Source: Selaginella moellendorffii (lineage: Eukaryota > Streptophyta > Lycopodiopsida > Selaginellales > Selaginellaceae). From it: a DNA stretch of 64,000 nt. This document shows, piece by piece, positions 55,309 through 64,000 of the stretch. Every line of letters starts with the position of its first letter. Within the stretch, counting starts at the first letter, position 1. The notes below the pieces were generated by a model. The model saw only the letters and a program-made list of their open reading frames with translations, did not search any database and was not told the DNA's origin. The position numbers and the translations under genes were made by a program. The DNA lies in assembly GCF_000143415.4 (NCBI RefSeq), contig NW_003314326.1, forward strand, positions 495,141 through 559,140, in the 5' to 3' direction.

Positions 55309-56740
55309 GATGCGAAGCAAGAAACAAACGGCATTACAGCCCAAGTGGCAGCCATGTCATCTCTTCACTCCAAATTAGTGGGAAAAAACGCTTATTTGAT
55401 AATATGGATCTTTTAAGAATGTTATGAGCTAATAATTTAACAATGAGAATAATTTAACAGCTAATAATTTTAACAATATGAACTTTTATCAACATATTGA
55501 ATATTGTATTAAACCTTATAAACTGGTGGCCCAATTTAGCACAACATTTGATATGGTCGTTTTCAATAAGTAAATAGCCCTTTAGACAAACTATATATCA
55601 TAAGAATGGGAAAATAAATTAATACTATATCATCCACTTTATATTTTATATATAAAGAAAAAATTCTAGAAACTAACTTCAATAATTGGTGGCAATTGTA
55701 AAAGTAAACATAACTCCGTTAGCAATATTAATATTATAAACATGAGATACATATATTATATAAATAACCATCTTAATCTGGGTTTTGAAAGTTTATGTAC
55801 TTCATGATCATCCCTTTAAAAGTCTTAATAAGCCATTCGACTAAATCATCCATTTGTAGATGGTAAGCATGTATGAAAGTATGGAATATCCCTAGTCAAG
55901 ACATCATGCCTTAGCCATAAATGCAGGACTATTATCTAAAAAAAATCTACTCTAAACAAGAATGTTGGAATCATCCAATTTAAAAGAAGTTATAAATTAT
56001 AAATTTTCATTTTCTAATTTGCCAACTACTTTGTCTATCCAACCACATTTGCTTTGGCCTTAGTGGTTCCCTTGCTAAAATTCACACTTATTATACCAAT
56101 TTTTATTTAGTCCCACTTGAATTTAACTACTTACTACATAAACAATAAAGTGTTAGCTATCCTTCCATGGATTCCCAAACTCTTTATTAATTCCTTTCCC
56201 TGAGTTAAATTAGACTTATGGTTTGCCTACACTCCCCACAAAGTTAAGCAACTAAATATACTAAACTTTCAACATCCCTTGATACAACAAAATTTGTTTA
56301 TAGAACCTTTTAAATCCTACACTTTCAATGCATTTCTTTTTGGGGAAATATTGTGGATTAACAATTAATATGGGTATTTTAACTTCCCACCTCTATCCCA
56401 AAGGGAAAACCCAAGCCTTTAAAATGGGGTGAGGATCAATGAGTTACACAGTACTCAAATTGAACACCACTCTATTTGAGTTAAGAGCACTACAATCAAT
56501 TTCTTTTTCGGGAGTGGGAGTTGCTTTTAAGTATGTCATTAAAGTGCCTCTCAAACACCCTTTAAACCCTTATTCACTCCCACCCAAGACTAGTAACCCC
56601 TAATTCTAATTTCAACTCCATTTGGAAACACCATTGGATGGTTCTTTCAAGACTGGATCTTTAGTAGCCCCCCTCAACTCCCCTCCCCTCTTGGAGAAAT
56701 AATTTCCTTAGGCTTTCACCACATGATTTGTATTAGTATT
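55309..56740. other. AT-rich repeat DNA with decayed integrase trace
   Basis: The stretch 55510-55760 is a heavily decayed relative of the gypsy integrase C-terminus at 8290-8800 (ggcccaattt, atttgatatggtc, the catccacttta phrases in order). Beyond it there is only AT-rich sequence. The edge of the gene island is sharp, within about 100 bp of the kinesin stop. Confidence 0.5.
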
Positions 56741-58208
56741 TTTGGACTTGATCTCAGACTTGGTCTTGAATTTAATCTTGAATCTCGGACTCAAACTCAA
56801 AGTCGAGTTCAGACTTGGTCTCATTTGACTAACTCTTTATTGTTTTAATCATATGTAAGACATAAATCCCTAGGCCCTAAAGTGGAGTTGAAAGGGTGTC
56901 ACATGGCAGTGGTCAAAGTAGAAGTCTAACAAGCTTAACACATTTGGACCAAGAGTTTTAACTCGAAAAGTTGAGAGTGGGAGTGAAACTCCTAAATAAG
57001 TGTTTGTGGAACAAGTGCAAAATAATTGGTGAACAAGTCTCTAGAAAATGAAACAAGAGGGACCAACATATAGCAAGTGTTGACATATGAAAGTGTCGAG
57101 ACTGACTCTAAGATGGTGTTTAAGATGGAGTCCAAGAAGAGTTTAAAATGGAGTCCGAAAAGGAATTCGAGATAGAGTCTTAGTAAAAGTCCAAGAAGGA
57201 ATCCAAGTTCGAGAAGGAGTCCAAGATAGAGACTGAGATCAGGGCCAAGAGCGGGATTGAGACCAAGACAAAGACGAGGACTAGGACCGAGACTGGGACC
57301 AAGATTGAGACCAAGATTGAGACTAAGACTGAGTCTGAGTTTGAGTCCGAGTCCGAGTTCGAGTTTGAGTTCAATTTGAGTACGAATTCGAGAGTGAAAG
57401 GTCAAATAAATTGTCTCCCAAATCCCCCAGGGTTTGGTGAGCTTCAAAAAGATAGTAGGGGGAGGACTCTAGTGGAACTAGTTTGGCTAAGACAAGCTAG
57501 TGTGACTAAAGAAAGCTATACCCACGTGGTGGGTGATGGTATAAAAGGAGTCCAAGGCTAAAGTGAACACAAATAGGGTAACTTAGTGAAGTGTTCAAGA
57601 GCCAGTTCTAGCTCCCTCGAGAGATTGTGGTCAATACTCCCAATCCAAATATAGGTGGTAGTACATACTTGGATATTCTATGTGGCTTATTGAAACCTCA
57701 CTCTAGTCACATAGTTAAGGCATTTAAGGGCAAAAGCTAGGGAGGTGCCCACAAGGCTCTCATAGGGTTATAATGTTTCAAAATGTTATCCCAAAGTCTC
57801 AGACTGTGGAAATGATAAGGAGTTGTCCTCTAGCATAGTGACCAAAGGCATTGTCATGTGGTGAAGAAGTCCCAGAGGTTAGTGGGACTTAGTGGTTGAG
57901 GCTTTAGACCTTGATTTAATGGCAGTGTTGGTGAGCACGACTATAGATGGAGAGGGATTTAGTGGGAACTAAAGAAGGGACATTGGGGAAGGGTGTTCTT
58001 TATGTCTCTAAGCATCTTAAAGATGTTAAGACATGGTTTTGGGATATAACTTATAGACATATGGTTTAGTCTTGGAGAAATGAAACTATGGCATAAATGG
58101 TCTTGGACTACTAATGAGACAAAGGTAAATAGACATAACCTTAATGTAACGGGCTAATGTGTTGATGGAACCTTTGAGGTGTCTATCGTGGGATCAGACA
58201 TGTGAAAG
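56741..58208 (+). repeat. Interspersed repeat copy C with minisatellite
   Basis: It is collinear with copy A (2640-3480) and then with 1-640. The short-unit tract is at 57100-57380 (variants of gagtccaagatg) and a second short tract in the opposite sense is at 56745-56830. Open frames up to 151 codons on the minus strand are long runs of L/S/D/N from the tract and are not genes. Confidence 0.65.
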
Positions 58209-58370
58209 TGTAGCGCATGTGATTATGGGATGAGATTTGGATATACTGTCACCGTGGATCCTTGGAACCTTGGGGGATAAATGGGGATAAAATAGCCACT
58301 AAGGGCTCTCTCATCAAGCAATTGCCCCTTTTTCAGTCGGTTTAAGGGAAGAGAGATAAGGTGCGCTATA
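58209..58370 (+). repeat. About 160-bp short repeat, best-preserved copy
   Basis: 162 bp, starts tgtagcgcatgtgatt and ends ggtgcgctata. It is inserted in repeat copy C, because the flanking sequence is continuous in the related stretch at 630-670. The ends form short imperfect inverted repeats (tgtagcgca / tgcgctata). It keeps CpG sites that other copies have lost, so it is the youngest. Confidence 0.7.
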
Positions 58371-58524
58371 GCACTTGCACCAAGTGTAAAGGCTAAGTGG
58401 CATAGGCCATTCATGGGGCTAATATATCCCTAAGTCGGGAATAAAACTTATAAAGGTTGTGAGTGAAATTTCTCTAAGTGATTAAAGGTGTGGTTAAGTG
58501 ATTAAAGTAAAATAGAAAATTTAG

Positions 58525-58780
58525 TATTAGGATCCTACCCTTACACCTTAAGCCAACTAGCTAAAAGGGTGATTACTTGATTGCAGGGCCCTTTCTTTCA
58601 ATCCTCCCCTTGTCAGAGAATGATTGTTCGTAATCATTTTTAAGCCACCCTCCTGTCACCATGGTCCTTCTCTTATACCAAGCCTTGGTTCTCCCTCTAG
58701 ATCCACCATGTTGAATATTCCTTTAGCATATTCTTGCCCTATTCGTCAGCCATGAGAATCAAATTGGGCTCCAATGCTAA
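58525..58780 (-). repeat. Leader-like fragment of the gypsy family
   Basis: It is collinear with 63000-63111 and 62570-62660 (phrases aaccttggt, ccaccatgttgaatattcc, gccatgagaatcaaa). In the copy at 63099 these stand next to a primer binding site. Here the site is mutated. It suggests two elements once lay end to end sharing an LTR. Confidence 0.45.
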
Positions 58781-59011
58781 TGTTATGATCCAGTGTAAAA
58801 AAGACAGAGATCTAGTCTCCCTAAACTATACTACACCACCTCTTGAGATTCTTCACCACCTAACCACCTCCAAGCTACTCCAAAAGCTCCACTACAGCAC
58901 TCTTCTGTGAGCCCTAGGGTAGGTTAAGTCCCTTACCTTAACATACCTTAATATACACTTGAGCCTCTCTTTAACCGATGTTAAGCACATGGTCAAAGCT
59001 GGCACTTAACA
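58781..59011 (-). repeat. 3' LTR (minus-strand sense) of the gypsy element
   Basis: 231 bp with tgtta..taaca ends. It is preceded on the minus strand by the purine tract gttgggggggaaagaat (59012-59028). Confidence 0.6.
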
Positions 59012-62000
59012 ATTCTTTCCCCCCCAACAAAATCCTTGTCTCAAGGATGAGTTGTACTGGTGATCACCTTTTATAGGGAACTCTATTCAAGCTTCTGGTC
59101 CATCTTCCACAACCATATACATCAAGGAGGCATTGGGCCCATCATTTCGAGATAATACACCTTTCAACTGGCTAACGTAAAATATCGGATGAATTTTCAC
59201 CCTAGCTGGTAGCCACACTGAATAAGCCATTATACTAATGCGCTCCAGCACTTCATATGGACTAACATATTGATGGGAAGGTTTGTCACTCTTCCCTGTT
59301 TATAAAGGCACCAAGGTGTTCTATTGCTCACTTGACAGAAAGGTCACTCGCACGAAGACAAAATCACCCACCTTATATTCCCAGAATTGACGATGCTTAT
59401 TAGCAAACTTCTCCGCTCTATCTTGAGTTGCTTGTAAATTCCATTTGCACACCACTAAAATCTCATCAAGGTCTATTGCTAAATCAGTCACCTTAGAATC
59501 AAGCTTATCTTGAACATCCTTACTCAAATGCAATCCCAACTCCACCATTATTCAGAGATGCCTTCCAAACATGACAAAGTAAAGACTTAGCTTGGTTCCA
59601 CTATGTTGGCTATTGTTGTAAGTAAATTGCACCAACAGAAGGTATAGATCCCACTATCTCTGCCTTTGACCAATGCTACAGCATAGCATATCTTTCACCA
59701 TTTGATTCATACACTCAGTTTGCCCATCTGTTTAAAAATGATTTCCACTCAAGAGTTTCAAAATCACTTGCATAGCCTTTGCAAAGCTCTTCCAAAATCC
59801 ACTAGTGAACCTTGAATATGATCATTAATAATGTCCTCTGGCAAACCAAAATCATGAAAACTTTCTCCAAGTAAACTATAGCCAAGTCTGAGGTAATGAT
59901 AATCTTCCAAAGAGCTAATAGCCGTACATACTTTGTCAACCGATCCACTATAACCCATACTTGCTCCTTTTGCCTTTGTGTGTGTGGCAAACAAGTGATG
60001 AAGTCTATAGAGATATTATACCAATAGCTCTAAGGAATAGGTAAAGGTTGTAGAAGTCTTCTTAACTTTTCTCGTGGCACCTTAACCCATTAACAAAGCT
60101 CACATAATTTACAATACTTAAAGATATCAGCCTTCATATTCCTCCAATCAAAATTGCACTCAATCAACTTATACATTTTCTTCCCCCAAAATGACCAGCC
60201 TCTGGATGATCATAATAGTGGGATAAAACTTAAGTAATTAATGCATCCATATGTGGCAAATATACACGGCCATTGTAGTAAAGAATCCCAACCACCAATG
60301 AGAAAAGGGTTTCCATGTGGTCTTACAAAGAGGCCACCTCAGCATTCTAGGCCTAAGCATGCTCAATCAACTGCCCAAATTTAGTGACCATCTTACTTAA
60401 ATGATGACAAAATTGTGTTTGTAATGTTGTTATATGATGAACAGAAGACAAAGCATTTGCCACCATATTTGATTTTCCCGAATGATGCTCAATAAGAAAC
60501 TCCCCAAATTCCATAAGTTTGACCATTTAACGAGCTTGCCTAGTGTTCAACTCCTTTAGTGTGAAAAGATACACAAATGGTTTGTGATCCATCAACACCA
60601 TAAACACTACATCATAAAGATAGTGTTGCCACATCTGCAAAGCATGAACAAGAGAGAGTAACTCTTGCTCATATGTGGAATAGCGTTGTTCTGTAGATTT
60701 CAAAGTTTGACTCTCATATGCAATAGGTTGTCCCTCTTACATGAAAACTCCTCTTAGTGCATAACCACTCGCATTGTATATCACCTCATAAGGTTTAAAT
60801 GGATCAACAATACAAAGCATTGGAATCTTTCTCAACAATCATTTCAGCACCACAAAACTCCCCTCTTATGGCTTCTTTCACTTGAATGGTATGTTCTTGC
60901 GCAACAATTGTGTCAAAGGAATAACCACCTCCACAAATTTATACTGGAAATGTCGGTAGTAATTAACTATACCAAGGAAATTGCGTAACTCAGCCACTAT
61001 AGTCAGTGTAGGCCAGTTCTCCACCACAGCCACCTTCCTTAGATCCGTCTTGACACCCTTAGATGTCACAATATGGCCTAGATATTCCACCTCTGACTTT
61101 GCAAACTCATATTTACTCTTCTTCACATAAAGTTTATTATCACGAAATAATAAAAGAACCTTGTGCAAATGCACCCTATATTCCTCCATAGTCTTGCTAA
61201 AAACAAGAATATCATCCAAAAAAATCTCCACAAACTCATGAAGATAATGCTCAAATACCTTTGTCATCAACAGAATAAATGTGGATGGTGCATTCATCAA
61301 ACCAAAAGGCATAATTGTAAACTCAAAATGTTTGAAGCTTATATTAAATGCCATTTTGGAGATAGATACATCATCCATTACAATCTAATGATATCCACTC
61401 CTTAGATCAATCTTGGTAAACATTTATGTTTCACCAAGCTTATCTAAAATATCATCCATATGTGGTATTAGCATCTTATCCTTCACTGTCTTTTTGTTTA
61501 AGGCATAGTAGTCAATACGCATTTGCATTGAACCTTCCTTCTTCTTCACAAGCAAGATTGGAGCACCAAACAGAGACTTACTTGGCTGAATAAATCCAAA
61601 CTCAAGTAACTCTTTGACTTGTCGTTGAACTTCTTGCTCCTCCACATAACTTAACTGAAATAGACGTTAGTAAATTGGCTACGTCCTCGGCTTCAACATA
61701 ATCTCATGCTCTATACTTCGTAATGGAGGCAACTCATAAGGAAGTTTAGATGGAAAAACATTAGAAAACTCGTTGAGTACATTCTATACTGCTACTTCTC
61801 CCCCACACATGTCTTGGTCCCCCAAGTCACGAACAAATAGCAAGTAACTAAAAAATGCATTTCCATTACGATAAGCCTGCTTCAAAGATGTAGTGAAGAG
61901 CATAACAATTGGAGGTTGAACTCCCTCTCCAAACCACACATCTTTAATGCCACCATACGCAAGTGAAACATGCTTAATACTCCACTTTATTTCTAGATCC

Positions 62001-62260
62001 ACCTTCACCAACCATGGCATCCCAAGAATGAGATCCACATGATGGATATCTGTGAGATAAAAAGTCTTCACAAGAGTGGTTTTGTCAACCAACACTTCTA
62101 GCCTCTCTACACAAGCATCAAAATGTTGAGTAGAGATAATTGCACTTTCCACTGTATATGGAAGAATTCCTTATGTCACTAAGCCATGCTTCATAACAAA
62201 CTTTGCCAAAACAAGTTGTTATCACTCCCACTATCCAATAAAATTCACATTAGACCGCTA
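59012..62260 (-). mobile_element. Decayed Ty3/gypsy retrotransposon body
   Basis: Read on the minus strand from 62260 the domains follow gypsy order. Protease: DSG active site in LLDSGSDNN near 62235, VDLILGMPWL near 62050. Reverse transcriptase: 61645-60878, with FIQPSKSLFGAPILLVKKK, MPFGLMNAPSTF and the box FLDDILVFSK where most have YIDD or YVDD. RNase H: 60877-60480, with YESQTLKSTEQRYSTYEQELL. Integrase: 60180-59321, with a zinc-binding Cys pair near 60110, WVIVDRLTKY near 59950 and a C-terminal FANKHRQFWEYKVGDFVFVR. Frames are broken by many stops. gag is missing: an LTR-like repeat abuts the protease at 62367. Confidence 0.85.
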
Positions 62261-62366
62261 TGGAACACGCCCTTTAGCATTAAAGCTGATTCATAAATAT
62301 CCTCAAGCTCTATTTTGTTCCACACACAGTTCCTTATGTCCATGACAATCATCACGACAATACCAA

Positions 62367-62575
62367 TGTTAGGATCTTATCCCTTACACCCTAAACCAAC
62401 TAGCTAAAGGGGTGATCACTTGATTGCAAGACCCTTTTTTTATCCTATTATCCTGACCTGGTGCTTAACAATACTAGGATCCTATCCCTTACACCCTAAG
62501 CTAACTAACTAAAGGGGTGATTATTTGATTGTAGAGCCCTTTCTTTATCCTATTATCTTGACCTAGTGCTTAACA
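62367..62575 (-). repeat. Two adjacent short LTR-like repeats
   Basis: 62367-62470 (tgttaggatc..gtgcttaaca, 104 bp) and about 62473-62575 are tandem relatives of 63112-63215. Next to the first, on the minus strand, stands ttggtattg, a likely mutated primer binding site. They are shorter than the 231-bp LTR at 58781 and probably internally deleted. Confidence 0.55.
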
Positions 62576-62664
62576 ATCCTTTCCTCGTAAGGGAATGATC
62601 ATCTACGATCATACTTGCCACCCTCTGGTCACTATGGTCCTTCTCTTAAGGTTTACTAAACCTT

Positions 62665-62950
62665 GGTTGTCCGGGGCCCGACATATTGGATGCCTAACAT
62701 ATCTAGGGCCCAACATATCGGGTGCCCAACATGTCCAGGCCCGGACATATTCGGGGCCCAATATATCCGGGGCCGGACATATCAGATGCCTGACATGGAC
62801 ATATCCGGGGCCTGACATATTGGGTGCCCGACATGTCCAGGCCCAGACATATCCGGGGCCTATATATTTGGGGTTAGATATATCGAGTGCCTAACATATC
62901 TAGGGCCGGACATATCGGGGCCCAGCCCGACATATCCAAGGCTTGAGATA
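62665..62950. repeat. GC-rich minisatellite of cgacatatc-type units
   Basis: About 14 imperfect units of 17-20 bp, of the form ggggcccgacatatcc or gggtgcccgacatgtcc, alternate in a higher-order pattern. It stands out from the AT-rich surroundings. A 99-codon open frame across it is a repeat artefact. It lies in the leader region of the gypsy family. Confidence 0.75.
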
Positions 62951-63098
62951 TGCCAGATTCACCATATTGAATATTCCTTCAAAATATTTTTGCCCCACTT
63001 AGGGTCTACCAAACCTTGGTATTCCCTTTAGATCCACCATGTTGAATATTCCTTTAAAATATTCCTGCCCCACTCATTAGCCACAAGAATCAAACTAT

Positions 63099-63111
63099 GC
63101 TTTGATACCAA
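63099..63111 (-). other. Primer binding site, minus strand
   Basis: Read on the minus strand: ttggtatcaaagc, the initiator-Met type site, directly after the LTR ending at 63112. Confidence 0.65.
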
Positions 63112-63215
63112 TGTTAGGATTCTATCCTTTACACCTTAAACCAACTGGCTAAAGGGGTGATCACTTGGTTGCAAGGCCTTTTCTTTATCCTATTATCTTG
63201 ATCTAGTGCCTAACA
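63112..63215 (-). repeat. 5' LTR-like repeat (minus-strand sense) of a gypsy-family element
   Basis: 104 bp with tgttagg..cctaaca ends, next to the primer binding site. It is related to 62367-62575. Confidence 0.6.
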
Positions 63216-64000
63216 TTTAGTCACTTATATCATGATTTTAAGGGATCCTTTATCCTATGACACCTTGGTTAAAAGTATTTTATAATAGTCATTGCACTAG
63301 TAAAAGCACCAACTTCCACCCAACAAATTAAGTAGTCAAAACTAATAATTTATTGCCAATATTCAACTGTGGAAAATGCCTATTATACTAAATACTATTA
63401 ACTCAAAAAAACAAAAAAAACTACAATTGATTCCATAACATGAAGAGGAGTATTACAAGCTTAGCATTAGTTAAACTATGCATATATTAGGTCATATCTT
63501 GTCTCATCTCTAACTAATAAAAAGACCTATACAACTTCTTAAGCATATTATAATGTCCCATATACCCTCCTAAAATGAGAGAGTTATGGTAAGTGTAAAG
63601 GAAGCATGGAATGGGATTAAAGGCAATCAACTATAAATGGTTATTCATATCAGTTTTTACAAAATAAAGAAAGTTATCCTTAAGGTAATATTAAAAATAT
63701 AAACAACAAATTATCAGCAAACAATACAAGATCTTCAAAGCCATCATAAAGCATTCAAATCCATGGCTTAACCTTTAGATTTTCTAAACATCATTCAAAG
63801 AAGACAAATCTAACTTCACACCTTATGAACATTGATCATCAAACATAACAATTGCTAATAACATAGAATCTTTGTTTTAAAATCCACTAACATTAGAATA
63901 ATAAGCTCCTCAAAAATAGAAAAAGAGAGAGGAGGGAAAGGAACTTGAGCTAGAGCATCACTATTAATTATTAAACTCTCAAGGCAATAAATAATCTCAA
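63216..64000. other. AT-rich intergenic DNA, no gene seen
   Basis: No frame above 60 codons and no recognisable motif. Probably further decayed retroelement sequence. Confidence 0.4.

Noticed and set aside
62595-62894. 99-codon frame across the GC-rich tract
   Set aside because: It is only the translation of a minisatellite.
62665-62950. Possible CRISPR-like array
   Set aside because: Units are contiguous and imperfect with no unique spacers, and the DNA is a plant nuclear genome.

Overview
The window looks like nuclear DNA of a land plant, most likely a lycophyte such as Selaginella. The gene families are plant ones: germin-like protein, GH19 chitinase, class-A auxin response factor, PLS-type PPR protein, MTP-type zinc transporter, LPEAT2-like acyltransferase and kinesin-4. 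Where genes have introns these are mostly about 45-60 bp with GT/AG (occasionally GC/AG) borders, and several genes are intronless, as in compact Selaginella gene islands. The species call is inference; the plant call is firm.

Layout. (1) 1-3.6 kb, 7-31 kb and 55.3-64 kb are AT-rich repeat blocks. They hold nested, mostly decayed LTR elements and fragments. The best-preserved is a complete element at 13599-20887: two 1144-bp LTRs that differ at one site I could see, a tRNA-iMet-type primer binding site, a polypurine tract and a 5-bp target duplication (gtctc). Its 5-kb interior has no meaningful coding capacity, so it is a LARD-like non-autonomous element. Older copies of the same LTR and interior lie around it (832-1252, 21443-23830 inverted, 24729-26449). 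A second small non-autonomous LTR element (26450-28433, minus strand) sits in one of these. A decayed Ty3/gypsy element with protease, RT, RNase H and integrase fills 58.8-62.3 kb (minus strand). (2) 3.6-7 kb is a small gene island: a frameshifted germin-like gene, a broken FAN1-type nuclease remnant and an apparently intact three-exon chitinase. (3) 30-38 kb is a graveyard of gene fragments: a PHD-finger pseudogene, a fold-back made of copia gag sequence, an unrecognised minus-strand gene with a truncated second copy, and a damaged auxin response factor (ARF) duplicate in which one exon is inverted. (4) 38.4-55.3 kb is a tight island of seven apparently functional genes: ARF (+), LPEAT2-like acyltransferase (-), PPR (+), mitochondrial ribosomal protein bL12m (-), MTP1 zinc transporter (-), a 2H-phosphoesterase-like membrane-anchored protein (+) and KIN-4 kinesin (+). 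Intergenic gaps there are only about 0.2-0.55 kb.

These genes are ordinary housekeeping or developmental eukaryotic genes and do not form one pathway. The strongest candidates for something undescribed are the recently inserted non-coding LTR element with a four-fold G-box array in its LTR, the copia-gag fold-back, and the ARF pseudogene with an exon-sized inversion.
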